Source: an uncultured Lachnospiraceae bacterium
GTDB taxonomy: Bacteria; Bacillota; Clostridia; Lachnospirales; Lachnospiraceae
NCBI GenBank assembly: GCA_910578475.1
Contig: CAJTRK010000006.1
Span: 62,001-126,000 of the forward strand
DNA: 64,000 bases
Direction: 5' to 3'
The first letter of the stretch is position 1, and each line of letters begins with the position of its first letter. The notes under the pieces were generated by a model. It did no database searches. It had not been told where the DNA came from and was given only the letters and a program-made list of their open reading frames with translations. Shown piece by piece: positions 50,190-59,123 of the stretch. Both the position numbers and the translations under genes were made by a program.

Positions 50190-50216
50190 TATACCCCTTT
50201 CACATTCAATACGCTT

Positions 50217-50244
50217 ATCATACCAATCATACCATAAGAAACAA
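50217..50244 (-). promoter_or_regulatory. promoter candidate of the GT2 gene at 49239
   Basis: TTGTTT (50239-50244) and TATGAT (50217-50222) on the minus strand at 16-bp spacing, 28 bp before the start. GGTATGATT is tandemly doubled here. Confidence 0.6.
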
Positions 50245-50275
50245 AGATTCTCTACCCTGAATTAATACGATTTCC

Positions 50276-51805
50276 TCAGAATCCCTGATAAATAAATTCC
50301 GCCGCACTGTATTCAGGCCCGTAACAGCCAAACAAAATCACATAAAACAACAACGCATACCAAATCAGCCATCTGACCGGCAGTTTTCTCCCGGCAATTC
50401 TGTCCCGCACGGACCCTTTTTGCTGCAGGATGGAAACGACAAGCAGCAACAGCAGAGAAGCCGCCGCGATACCACATTCCACCGCGTCAAGACCGAGTGT
50501 AAATAACGAACCGTTCCAGAAAATCCCCGGATTCCACGTCGTTACCGCTCCACGCAGCATCGCAAACGCAGCCGATACGGATTCCGCGCGGAAAAATAGG
50601 TCCCCGATGCAGACCAGAAAAAAGGTCCTCAGCATCCGGACGGCAGAAATCATTTTTCCACCCGCATTGATATGAAGCCTGCCCATCGCCCGCGCGCATG
50701 GTTCTTCCAGCAATTCTTCCATCATGATATAAAACCAGTGCAGCAGACCCGAACCGATTACATACTTCCAGTCTCCGCCATGCCAGACGCCCACCGTGAA
50801 CCAGAGCAGGAACATCGCCGCAAACGTCGCATACCGCTTTCCCTTTTTCTTGCCGAACTTCTTTTTCCAGGATTGATTCAGATTTGTAAAAAAACGGGAA
50901 CGCAGAAGCGGATAAAATACATAATCTTTCATCCAGACACCGAGCGTAATATGCCATCTGCGCCAGTATTCCGCAACACTTTTGGCAAAAAAAGGCGTCC
51001 TGAAATTTTCAGGCAGCACAATGCCCAGACTTTCCGACATCCCGAGCACAATGTCCATGCAGCCGGAAAAGTCCGTATAAAGCTGAAAAGCATAACAGAC
51101 CGTAGCGACCCATATATACGCCCCCGGATACGCTTCATAACCGCCATATACGGTATCTACAAGCGTCCGCAGCCGCTCGGCAATCACAAGCTTCTTAAAA
51201 AGCCCCCACAGCATTCTCTGCATGCCGCGCGTCACTTTTCCATAATCAAAAACATGCCGTTCAAAAAATTGTTCTCCGCACTCCCGATACTGCAGTATCG
51301 GCCCGGATATCATTACCGGAAAGTACATTCCGTACAATGCCAGTTTCCCAAAATTTTTCTGCGGCGCGGCAATTCCATAATAAACATCGATAACATAGCC
51401 AAGCAGCGTAAATGTATAAAAAGATACCCCAAGCGGTACGAGCAGGCTCCATCCGTGCAGCAGCGCTTCCTGACGGCCGGCCAGACCGGCAATGCCATTC
51501 ACCGTATTGATAACAAAGTTAACATATTTCAAAACAAACAAAACGCCGATGTTTGCCGCCACAACCGCCGCCAGCGCAAGCTTCCGTTTAACGGCATCTT
51601 CCGTCCCGGTCATCACGCGAATCCCGCCGTAACAGACTGCCGCGGATGCGAGCGGATATAAAATCAGCAGACCGTTATCCGTAAGCAGATAATAAACCGC
51701 GCTGCAAAGCAGAAGAAACGGCCATTGGCACTTCCCGGGAATCATATAATAAACTGCCAGAATACAGGCAAAAAAACATAAAAAATAAAAAGAGGTAATA
51801 CCCAT
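50276..51805 (-). CDS. MBOAT-family O-acyltransferase
   Basis: 509 residues, about 11 helices. Landmarks: LVPLGVSFYTFTLLGYVID, FQLYTDFSGCMDI, EYWRRWHITLGVWM and GVWHGGDWKYV with the catalytic His. It resembles but is distinct from the MBOATs at 30842 and 52031 and carries a longer insert (KKKFGKKKGKRYAT). ATG 51805 with AGAGG about 11 nt before. No SGNH partner is directly attached; those at 53491 and 45892 are candidates. Divergent from the MBOAT at 52031. Confidence 0.92.
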   Translation of the reverse strand: MGITSFYFLCFFACILAVYYMIPGKCQWPFLLLCSAVYYLLTDNGLLILYPLASAAVCYGGIRVMTGTEDAVKRKLALAAVVAANIGVLFVLKYVNFVINTVNGIAGLAGRQEALLHGWSLLVPLGVSFYTFTLLGYVIDVYYGIAAPQKNFGKLALYGMYFPVMISGPILQYRECGEQFFERHVFDYGKVTRGMQRMLWGLFKKLVIAERLRTLVDTVYGGYEAYPGAYIWVATVCYAFQLYTDFSGCMDIVLGMSESLGIVLPENFRTPFFAKSVAEYWRRWHITLGVWMKDYVFYPLLRSRFFTNLNQSWKKKFGKKKGKRYATFAAMFLLWFTVGVWHGGDWKYVIGSGLLHWFYIMMEELLEEPCARAMGRLHINAGGKMISAVRMLRTFFLVCIGDLFFRAESVSAAFAMLRGAVTTWNPGIFWNGSLFTLGLDAVECGIAAASLLLLLVVSILQQKGSVRDRIAGRKLPVRWLIWYALLFYVILFGCYGPEYSAAEFIYQGF

Positions 51806-51846
51806 TCTGATGCTGTCCTCTCATTCTCTTATTGCAGACTTCCTAT

Positions 51847-51875
51847 ATTTTACAGTATATACCGAAATTCTTCAA
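51847..51875 (-). promoter_or_regulatory. promoter of the MBOAT gene at 50276
   Basis: TTGAAG (51870-51875) and TAAAAT (51847-51852) on the minus strand, 17 bp apart. Confidence 0.72.
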
Positions 51876-51963
51876 GTAGCCAGAACGGTTTGAGGGATTA
51901 GAGGATTTTATTTTCTTAATTCTTTCTTAAACTACCAGAATATATGTTTTTATTTTCCAATTT

Positions 51964-52004
51964 GTGGTAAACTCATATAAAAACGCAGGCTTGATATTTA
52001 CCAC
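51964..52004. promoter_or_regulatory. inverted repeat upstream of the MBOAT gene at 52031
   Basis: GTGGTAAA (51964-51971) and TTTACCAC (51997-52004) form a perfect 8-bp inverted repeat spaced by 25 bp, with a CATATAAAA box between them. It may be an operator around the plus-strand promoter, whose -35 I could not assign. Confidence 0.45.
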
Positions 52005-52030
52005 TTTATTGCGTAACAGGAGCGGGACTT

Positions 52031-53461
52031 ATGCTTTTTAATTCCATATCCTTCGGGATTTTTTTGATAATCGTATTTCTTTTATATTATATCGTTCCAC
52101 ATAAATACAGGTGGGGATTTTTGCTGCTTGCCAGCTATGCTTTTTACATGAATCTTCATCTTTGGTATGGCATTCTGCTTTTCCTGACGACATTACTGAC
52201 TTACGGTCTCGCGCTTTCTCTGGAAGGGGCGCGCACCGATGGGCAGAAACGGGTAAAGCTTCTGCTTGGTATCCTGCCGCTTGTGCTGATTCTCGTTTTT
52301 TTCAAAACGGCAAATCCCGTTATACAGAAGTTAAATGAAATGGTGGACGCCGGAAGGCTTTCGATACAGCCGCTTACGCTGACAATTCTGCTTCCGGCAG
52401 GTATTTCTTTTTATTTTTTCCAGTCGATTGGATATCTGATAGATGTCTATCGGGGAAAAATTGCGGCAGAGAGGCATTTCGGTTATTACGCACTGTTCGT
52501 TTCTTTTTTCCCGCAGCTCCTTTCCGGACCGATTGGGCGGGCGGATTCGCTGCTGCCGCAGTACAAAAAGAAACGTTCTTTTTCTTATCAAAATGTCACT
52601 TACGGCTTGAAGCTGATGGCATGGGGCTATTTTAAAAAGCTCGTCATTGCCGACACTTTCGCAATCACCGTAAACAAACTTTTTAACAATGTGCACAGCT
52701 ATGTGGGCCTTGCTTTTATTGTCGTTACCGTGATGTTCGCAATCGAAATTTACTGTGATTTTTCGGGCTATTCCGATATCGCCGTCGGCTGCGCAAGAAT
52801 GTTCGGAATCCGTCTGATGACGAATTTCAAAAGTCCTTATTTTTCCTTTTCCATCAAGGAATTCTGGAGTCGATGGCATATTTCGCTTTCTACCTGGTTC
52901 CGGGATTATGTCTATATTCCGCTTGGCGGTAACAGGGTCGCAAAATGGCGGCATATGGTAAATCTGCTGCTTACTTTTCTGGTCAGCGGGTTCTGGCACG
53001 GCGCTTCGCTTACCTATATTGTATGGGGCGGCATTCACGGACTGCTTCAGGTTATCGAAACGCTCATTTATCCAAAAGGAAAGACGCGCAAAAAGCATTT
53101 CTGGCAGCTTCCGCTGACTTTTATCGTGCTTTGTTTTACCTGGATTTTCTTCCGGGCAAACAGCATGGAAGACGCCCTTTGGGTCATTTCCCGTCTGTTC
53201 TGGGATGCTTCCAGGCCGCTCAATTATCTGAAAACGGCCGTCATCTGTCTGGATATGTCCTATTTCCAGCTTGTTGCGATGTGGATACCGGTACTGCTTC
53301 TTGGCATTTACGATTATCTGTCATTAAAATTTGATGTCATCAAAGAATTTTCCAGGCTGAAATGCTTCATCCGGTGGCCCATATATGTACTTTTATTAGT
53401 CTGCATCGCATTGTTCTCCCCGAAGGGAGTTTCAACAGAATTTATCTATTTTCAGTTCTGA
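52031..53461 (+). CDS. MBOAT-family O-acyltransferase (AlgI/DltB-like)
   Basis: 476 residues, about 10 helices. MLFNSISFGIFLIIVF, ILLPAGISFYFFQSIGYLID, EIYCDFSGYSDIAVG, EFWSRWHISLSTWFRDYVY, IPLGGNRVAKW and SGFWHGASLTYI (catalytic His) are all present. It is closest in layout to the MBOAT at 30842. It is followed by an SGNH-like gene 29 bp downstream, forming the classical pair. Ribosome site AGGAG before ATG. Confidence 0.94.
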   Translation: MLFNSISFGIFLIIVFLLYYIVPHKYRWGFLLLASYAFYMNLHLWYGILLFLTTLLTYGLALSLEGARTDGQKRVKLLLGILPLVLILVFFKTANPVIQKLNEMVDAGRLSIQPLTLTILLPAGISFYFFQSIGYLIDVYRGKIAAERHFGYYALFVSFFPQLLSGPIGRADSLLPQYKKKRSFSYQNVTYGLKLMAWGYFKKLVIADTFAITVNKLFNNVHSYVGLAFIVVTVMFAIEIYCDFSGYSDIAVGCARMFGIRLMTNFKSPYFSFSIKEFWSRWHISLSTWFRDYVYIPLGGNRVAKWRHMVNLLLTFLVSGFWHGASLTYIVWGGIHGLLQVIETLIYPKGKTRKKHFWQLPLTFIVLCFTWIFFRANSMEDALWVISRLFWDASRPLNYLKTAVICLDMSYFQLVAMWIPVLLLGIYDYLSLKFDVIKEFSRLKCFIRWPIYVLLLVCIALFSPKGVSTEFIYFQF

Positions 53462-53490
53462 TTTTATAAAAGAAAGGCATGGTTGTTTTT

Positions 53491-54477
53491 ATGGCAAAAA
53501 GAAAAGACAAACGCCGCAAAAAATATGATATTATGCGTTTTGCGCTGAAATGTATCTGCATTCCCGCGGCGGCTGTATTCATCATATATTTATTGAATGA
53601 TTCTTATCGGAAAATCAACGAGGAAAAATATCAGGATATTTCCAAGTTTTCCACGCTCGGAATCTATGTCCCGGAAGTGCAGATTGGAAATCTTGGCAGC
53701 TCTCATGGCGCCTATGATTTTAATTATGACGCGCTGACAGAGCGCGGCTACTCATGCTTTAACTTCGCCAACACAAGCCAGTCCTACAATTACGATTTAG
53801 CCGTTTTAAAAGAATTTGGAAGCTATCTGACCAAAGACAGCATTCTGTTCATCCCGGTATCTTATTTTTCTTTTAACAATGAAGTGGTAAACGATGCCGA
53901 GCGGGAAGCGATGAGTCTGCGTTATTACCATTGTCTTTCTCCGGAAAATATTCCGGACTATGACCTCTATATCGATATTGTTGCGCATAAACTTCCGATT
54001 TTGTCCGCGGGAAAAGATATCCTGAAGCTCTTTCCGAATCTGAAGCTGTCCATCATCGCCTGTGCGGCGGAAGGCGACGGCATCGACGAGGCCGCCTTTG
54101 CAGGCAGAGCGCAGGAAAGATACAGCCGGCATTTCGATAACAAAGATGAATATTTTATGCAGGAAAGAATCGAAGAACTTTATGAAATCATTGATTACTG
54201 CAAAGAACATGACATTACACCGATTTTGATTACAACCCCTTTTTCAAAGTATTATCGGGATTTGGTGTCCGAAGATTTTTTGACGGAATTTGAAAGCGTT
54301 GTGGAAAAAGTCGTTTCCGACACAGGCGTCAGTTATTATGATTATTCCTATGACGCCCGTTTTCGCGGAAATCTTGCCTATTTTATGGATGCCGACCATT
54401 TAAACGGAGAAGGCGCCGCCTATTTTATGGAAATCTTAATGGAAGAAGTTAGTGAATTAAAGAGTTTTCTATCCTAA
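53491..54477 (+). CDS. SGNH-like O-acyltransferase partner (DltD/AlgX-type)
   Basis: 328 residues: basic N-terminus (KRKDKRRKK), transmembrane helix (about 20-38), then an extracellular domain with IGNLGSSHGAYDF (Ser block), a middle block LFIPVSYFSF and DADHLNGEGAAYF (Asp-His pair). This is the layout of DltD/AlgX-like acceptor proteins. Start 53491 preferred; ATG 53479 sits one base from its AAAGG. It ends at a terminator. Works with the MBOAT directly upstream. Confidence 0.83.
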   Translation: MAKRKDKRRKKYDIMRFALKCICIPAAAVFIIYLLNDSYRKINEEKYQDISKFSTLGIYVPEVQIGNLGSSHGAYDFNYDALTERGYSCFNFANTSQSYNYDLAVLKEFGSYLTKDSILFIPVSYFSFNNEVVNDAEREAMSLRYYHCLSPENIPDYDLYIDIVAHKLPILSAGKDILKLFPNLKLSIIACAAEGDGIDEAAFAGRAQERYSRHFDNKDEYFMQERIEELYEIIDYCKEHDITPILITTPFSKYYRDLVSEDFLTEFESVVEKVVSDTGVSYYDYSYDARFRGNLAYFMDADHLNGEGAAYFMEILMEEVSELKSFLS

Positions 54478-54478
54478 A

Positions 54479-54508
54479 AATGCAAGCCCAACGACTTGCA
54501 TTTTTCTT
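54479..54508 (+). terminator. terminator after the SGNH-like gene
   Basis: AATGCAAG and CTTGCATT form an 8-bp stem with an 8-nt loop, followed by TTTCTTT. It separates the plus-strand pair from the minus-strand YdjC gene. Confidence 0.88.
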
Positions 54509-54527
54509 TACTATAACATATTTTTCA

Positions 54528-55472
54528 TCATTTTCTGTCAATTAACTCAGAAAGGCGCATAACTGCGTCTTTCTCCACCATCCTGTCCGGATTTCTGTAA
54601 AAAGAAGACACAGCCTGTTCATCCACTTCTTTTGTCACCTCTTCCGCAAGCATACTGCCGGGGTGAATGCAAAATTCCAATACTCTTTGTTCTTTTTCAG
54701 CTTTGGCCGCCATCGCGGGATACAATCTGACAATCCTGTCATAATCCATACGGCCGCTCATAACGAGTCCCCATAAATACATCTGCCGCATGGCATGGCT
54801 CTTCGCATAGCGGTCAACTTTGAACGAAAGCAGGTACAATAATCGGTTTTTAACAAAATTAATCGGACGGTATGTTTTCCACAGGGAAATGTCGGAAAGA
54901 AAGACCCCCAAAACTTCTTTGGAATTTCTGATATATTCCACCGCATAACGCTCTTCTTCCAGAACTTCCGTCAGCGCTTCCCACACAACAGGAATCATAT
55001 GCGCATGTTGATGAGCGTCGATGCGGAGTCCTTTTTGCCTGCAGGGAACCCGATGTTCTTCTGCAATTTTTATACAATGCAGGATTTCCTTCTGCCCTGC
55101 CGTAATCTGCGCCCTGATTTCTTTTTTTAACTGTGCTTTCACCGCATTGCGCTTCACCGGATGAAATGAAAGCAGAAACAGTTTTCCCCAAGACAGTCCG
55201 ATATAATCGCTTCCTTCTTTGGCAAGCAGCGGCGTTTCACCGCTTCCTGCAAGGCATCTTCCCTCTACAAAATCAAGATGAATGGACATTGCCGGCAGAA
55301 AAGGCAGCTCCGGTATCGTTTCCGCAAGAAGCTCCATACATTTCCCGGAACATGACATGTTTGTCAGAACGCTGATGCTGTCCAGTTTTCCTTTTTTCAT
55401 ACATTCCAGTATATCCCGTGACGTATGAAGCGTCAGACCATAATCATCTGCATGAATATCCAGTTCAATCAT
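54528..55472 (-). CDS. YdjC/ChbG-family carbohydrate deacetylase
   Basis: 314 residues. Metal-site motifs are HADDYGLT (residues 7-14), SIHLDFVEG and IDAHQHAHMIP, and the catalytic His is in CIHPGS. Family members remove N-acetyl groups from acetylated sugars or polyprenyl-linked glycans. It overlaps the glycosyltransferase upstream by 8 bp, suggesting that it deacetylates the lipid-linked sugar that enzyme makes, as ArnD does in lipid A modification (ArnD is a different fold; comparison is functional only). Carries TGACA-N4-TGTCA at 55353. Confidence 0.9.
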   Translation of the reverse strand: MIELDIHADDYGLTLHTSRDILECMKKGKLDSISVLTNMSCSGKCMELLAETIPELPFLPAMSIHLDFVEGRCLAGSGETPLLAKEGSDYIGLSWGKLFLLSFHPVKRNAVKAQLKKEIRAQITAGQKEILHCIKIAEEHRVPCRQKGLRIDAHQHAHMIPVVWEALTEVLEEERYAVEYIRNSKEVLGVFLSDISLWKTYRPINFVKNRLLYLLSFKVDRYAKSHAMRQMYLWGLVMSGRMDYDRIVRLYPAMAAKAEKEQRVLEFCIHPGSMLAEEVTKEVDEQAVSSFYRNPDRMVEKDAVMRLSELIDRK

Positions 55473-56457
55473 CGCCGTCCTGCTCCTCGCTTTTTTTCCA
55501 GACGACCGTATCGATAATATACCTCGGCCGTTTCTTCGTCTCCATATAAATTTTCCCGATATACTCGCCGATGATTCCGAGAGACAACAGCGTAATGCCG
55601 CCCATAATCAGTGATACGATAAGACTTGTCGTGTATCCGGGCACATTTTTGCCCTGAACCCATTCTAACAGGCTGATAATGCACATAATAAAGCTGAAAA
55701 TGCAGACGCCGAATCCGATGACTGCTATCATCCGGAGCGGTGTGACGCTCATAGACGTAATGCCGTCTATCGCAAGCGTCATCATTTTGGCGAGTGTATA
55801 TTTGGACTGTCCCGCCTCCCTTTTTTTCACATCAAAATATACTACATCCGAAGCAAATCCCATGGTTGGAATCAGACCGCGCAGAAACAGGTTCGTCTCA
55901 CGGTATTCCGAAAGAGCATCCAGCGCTTTTCTGGACATCAGGCGGTAATCCGCATGATTTGCAATAACCTTGCTTCCGAGCAGGTGCATCAGTTTATAAT
56001 ATATTGTGGCGCTGCTTTTCTTAAAAGTGCCGTCGGAATGCCTGTCATTTCGTACCCCGTATACAACTTCGCTTCCTGCCATATAGCTTGCGAGGAATTT
56101 ATCCAGCGCCTCGATATCCTGTTGCAAATCGGCGTCTATTGTCACGACCGCATCCGCATGCGGTCTGGCTGTCATCATTCCGGCGAGAATCGCGCTCTGG
56201 TGTCCGTAATTGCCCGCCAGACTGACGACGGAATACATCGTGTCTTCTGCCGCAATCTGATGCAGCAGCCGCAGCGTACTGTCCCTGCTGCCATCGTTCA
56301 CGAACATTATTTTGCTGTCCGGGTTTATCTTTCCTTCCCCTATCAGTCTGCGCAGCTTATCTCCCATGACCTGAGCAGATTTTTCCACGACTTCTTCCTC
56401 GTTATAACAAGGTACGACCAGATACAGGACCGGTATTTTTCTTCCCTCATTCTCCAT
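55465..56457 (-). CDS. GT2 polyprenyl-phosphate sugar transferase (GtrB/ArnC-like)
   Basis: 330 residues. YLVVPCYNEEEVV, FVNDGSRDST, VTIDADLQQD as the metal site and RGLIPTMGF are family motifs; two C-terminal helices (about 225-290) anchor it. It loads a sugar onto undecaprenyl phosphate on the cytoplasmic side. GtrA-like flippase is at 44356. Start 56457 follows GGAGGAATCAAG; frames beginning at 56568 are too long. It lies 31 bp after the epimerase gene. Confidence 0.93.
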   Translation of the reverse strand: MENEGRKIPVLYLVVPCYNEEEVVEKSAQVMGDKLRRLIGEGKINPDSKIMFVNDGSRDSTLRLLHQIAAEDTMYSVVSLAGNYGHQSAILAGMMTARPHADAVVTIDADLQQDIEALDKFLASYMAGSEVVYGVRNDRHSDGTFKKSSATIYYKLMHLLGSKVIANHADYRLMSRKALDALSEYRETNLFLRGLIPTMGFASDVVYFDVKKREAGQSKYTLAKMMTLAIDGITSMSVTPLRMIAVIGFGVCIFSFIMCIISLLEWVQGKNVPGYTTSLIVSLIMGGITLLSLGIIGEYIGKIYMETKKRPRYIIDTVVWKKSEEQDGDD

Positions 56458-56488
56458 CTTGATTCCTCCGCATTTCCGGTCTGTCCTT

Positions 56489-57484
56489 CTATATTTTATA
56501 GTATTCCCGATACCACATCGCGAAATTTCGCAGTCCTTCTTCCAACGGCGTATCCGGTTTAAAATCATAATCCCGCATCAGCCCGCTGACATCGGCATAA
56601 GTCTGGTATACATCTCCCGGCTGCATCGGCAGAAACTCTTTGACCGCCGTCTTCCCAAGACATCTTTCCAGCGTTTCGATAAATTCCATCAGTTTCACTG
56701 GCTGATGGTTGCCGATGTTATACAGCCTGCTCGCCGCCCCTTTTGCATCTTTTTCGGGCGGATTGCAGAGGATGTTTTCCACACCCTGTACGATGTCGTC
56801 GATATAAGTAAAATCGCGATACATATCGCCTTTGTTATAGATTTGAATCGGCTCGCCTTCCATAATTTTCTTCGTAAACTTGAAATACGCCATATCCGGT
56901 CTTCCGAAAGGTCCGTAGACCGTAAAAAAGCGTAGTCCTGTCACCGGAATCCGATATAGCTTACTGTATGCGTATGCCATCAGCTCGTTTGACTTCTTGG
57001 TAGCCGCATAAAGGCTGACAGGCTCGTCCACTTTATCCTGTGTGGAAAAAGGAACTTTCTCATTTCCGCCATAGACGGAACTGGAGGAAGCATAGACGAG
57101 ATGCTCTACCGGAAAATACCGGCATCCTTCCAGAATATGGAAAAATCCCATCATATTAGACTGCATATAAGCGTCCGGATTATCGATGCTGTACCTGACT
57201 CCCGCCTGCGCTCCCAAATTCACCGCAATCTGGGGACGATATTCCTGAAAAATCCGGAATACATCGCTCTTCTCGGCCAGGTCGCCTTTGATGAACGTAT
57301 AACGTTCAAACTTCTTTAAATCCGCCAGCCTGTCCTTTTTCAGAGAAACATCATAATAATCGTTCAGATTGTCGAAGCCGATAACCACAGCTCCTTTTTC
57401 CAAAAGACGCTTTGACAGATGATATCCGATAAATCCTGCGCCTCCCGTAATCAAATATGTCTTTCCGGTATCCAGTCCGTTCAT
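56489..57484 (-). CDS. UDP-sugar 4-epimerase (UDP-glucuronate epimerase-like)
   Basis: 331 residues, extended SDR. Nucleotide motif TGGAGFIGYHL, AQAGVRYSIDNP, YASSSSVYG with the catalytic Ser, YAATKKSNEL (YxxxK) and RFFTVYGPFGRPDMA. The SIDNP and NAGVR-type patterns fit UDP-glucuronate 4-epimerases (UDP-GlcA to UDP-GalA). ugd, directly upstream, makes UDP-GlcA, which supports this reading. ATG 57484 behind GGAGGG at 5 nt. Confidence 0.9.
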   Translation of the reverse strand: MNGLDTGKTYLITGGAGFIGYHLSKRLLEKGAVVIGFDNLNDYYDVSLKKDRLADLKKFERYTFIKGDLAEKSDVFRIFQEYRPQIAVNLGAQAGVRYSIDNPDAYMQSNMMGFFHILEGCRYFPVEHLVYASSSSVYGGNEKVPFSTQDKVDEPVSLYAATKKSNELMAYAYSKLYRIPVTGLRFFTVYGPFGRPDMAYFKFTKKIMEGEPIQIYNKGDMYRDFTYIDDIVQGVENILCNPPEKDAKGAASRLYNIGNHQPVKLMEFIETLERCLGKTAVKEFLPMQPGDVYQTYADVSGLMRDYDFKPDTPLEEGLRNFAMWYREYYKI

Positions 57485-57532
57485 ATGCCCTCCTGCATTG
57501 CCTGTTTCGTAATCTCTTCCCACAACAGTGTA

Positions 57533-58843
57533 CTAGCGCCCGATGCTGTAATACTCGATTCCGGTATCTTTCATCGTCTTGACGTCAAAAACATTTCTTC
57601 CGTCGTATACGAGCGGTATCCGCATCCACTTCTTAAAATCCTCTGCCGGAATATCCCGGATTTCTTTCCACTCTGTAAAAATGAAGCAGATATGCGCATC
57701 TTCCAGCGCATCCTGAACAGAATCCACATAATGAATCGTTCCTTTTCCGTGCCGGCCTTCCGGATAGTGCTTTTTAAAGTTCTCCGCCGCAATCGGGTCA
57801 TAGGCATAAATATCCGCTCCGCTTTCCAAAAGCAGCCGGATATTGTCGAGCGACGGCGCTTCCCGCAAATCATCGGTTCCCGGTTTAAACGCGAGTCCCA
57901 AAACGGCCGTCCGCAGGTTTTGGAATGTAATCATCCGATTGCTCGCTTTCTGATAAAGCCTGGTTTTTTGCTCCGCATTCACATCGACAGCCGCTTCCAC
58001 AGTCCGCAGCGTATAACCATGCTGATGTGCGATATATTTCAATGCCTTCGTGTCCTTCGGGAAACAGCTTCCGCCATAGCCGATACCGGCATTTAAAAAT
58101 CTGGAACCGATTCTGGAATCATAGCTCATACCTTCCGCCACCGCATCGATATCCGCGCCGACCAGCTCACATAAATTGGCAATATCGTTCATATAGGAAA
58201 TCTTCAACGCCAGAAAATCATTGCAGGCATATTTAATCATTTCCGCAGAACGCCTGTTTACCGATACGATAGGAAGCTCAAAAGGCTCATAAATTTTCCG
58301 CAGCGTCGCTTCCGCTTCCGCGCTCTCCGTACCGATGATGATTCTTGCCGCATGCAGCGTATCGTGTACCGCGGAACCCTGCGCAAGAAATTCCGGATTG
58401 GAAGCGACTTCCACTTTCACATCTCTTACAAGAAAGTCCCGGATGAACTGCTCTACTTTATCGTTCGTTCCGACCGGAACCGTCGATTTTACGACGACCA
58501 GACAATCGCGCTCAACAGATTCCGCAATCTGCCTTGAAACGGTCGCAATATAGCTGAGGTTTGCGGACCCGTCCGGCTGTTCCGGCGTTCCGACACCTAT
58601 AAAAATAGCCTCGGCATTTTTATAGGCGTTCTGATAATCCGTCGTATAATGAAGCCTTCCTGCGGCATTGTTCTTCCGCATCAGCTCTTCCAATCCTTCT
58701 TCGTAAATCGGCGTAATGCCCGATTCCATCATTTTCACTTTTGCTTCATCCACATCCACGCAGGTCACATCATGTCCTTTTTCCGCAAAACAAACACCTG
58801 CCACCAGACCTACATAGCCAGTTCCCGCAACTGCAATTTTCAT
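57533..58843 (-). CDS. ugd: UDP-glucose 6-dehydrogenase
   Basis: 436 residues. Oxidises UDP-glucose to UDP-glucuronate with two NAD. KIAVAGTGYVGLVAGVCFAE opens the Rossmann domain; STVPVGTND, PEFLAQGSAVHD, GYGGSCFPKDTKAL (catalytic Cys) and the C-terminal AVLGLAFKPGTDD are exact family blocks. ATG 58843 follows GGGAG at 5 nt; frames starting at 58969 run through a repeat. Supplies the epimerase downstream and possibly a teichuronic-type polymer. Confidence 0.97.
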   Translation of the reverse strand: MKIAVAGTGYVGLVAGVCFAEKGHDVTCVDVDEAKVKMMESGITPIYEEGLEELMRKNNAAGRLHYTTDYQNAYKNAEAIFIGVGTPEQPDGSANLSYIATVSRQIAESVERDCLVVVKSTVPVGTNDKVEQFIRDFLVRDVKVEVASNPEFLAQGSAVHDTLHAARIIIGTESAEAEATLRKIYEPFELPIVSVNRRSAEMIKYACNDFLALKISYMNDIANLCELVGADIDAVAEGMSYDSRIGSRFLNAGIGYGGSCFPKDTKALKYIAHQHGYTLRTVEAAVDVNAEQKTRLYQKASNRMITFQNLRTAVLGLAFKPGTDDLREAPSLDNIRLLLESGADIYAYDPIAAENFKKHYPEGRHGKGTIHYVDSVQDALEDAHICFIFTEWKEIRDIPAEDFKKWMRIPLVYDGRNVFDVKTMKDTGIEYYSIGR

Positions 58844-58886
58844 TTTTACTCCCATCCGTCCGCTTTGGCAGACACTCAAATTAACA

Positions 58887-59076
58887 GTTGAAAATTTCAG
58901 ATTTTCAACCTTCCAGACATGCCGCCTACGGCGGCACAAACAATTCATGCAGAATGGCCGCATGGACATTCTGCCGTGTGAAGAATTTCACACTTGTGAA
59001 GAAGGTTCGCCGCGCGAACCGTAGAAGTTCTTCGCGAAACGCCCTCTGGCGTGAGCTTTAGAACTTCTCTTCACAC
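58887..59076. repeat. composite hairpin repeat, copy D (upstream of ugd)
   Basis: A GTTGAAAAT/ATTTTCAAC hairpin (58887-58909) precedes a module like copy C: TGCCGCC-tac-GGCGGCA, ACAAAC, a CATG, a CAGAATG/CATTCTG hairpin, and a long imperfect inverted repeat from GTGTGAAGA (58976) to TCTTCACAC (59076). It shares GAAGTTCTTCGCGAAAC with copy C. The block fills most of the 280-bp gap before the GT4 stop. Confidence 0.85.
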
Positions 59077-59123
59077 TTTTCTCCTTTGCACATGTCCATA
59101 TTCCATTTGAACATACCAATGCA

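Noticed and set aside
50672..51661. 329-codon plus-strand frame
   Set aside because: Opposite an intact MBOAT gene; Arg/His-rich composition typical of antisense frames.
58844..58969. N-terminal extension of Ugd
   Set aside because: The Rossmann motif begins at the ATG at 58843 with a good ribosome site; the extension is repeat D sequence.
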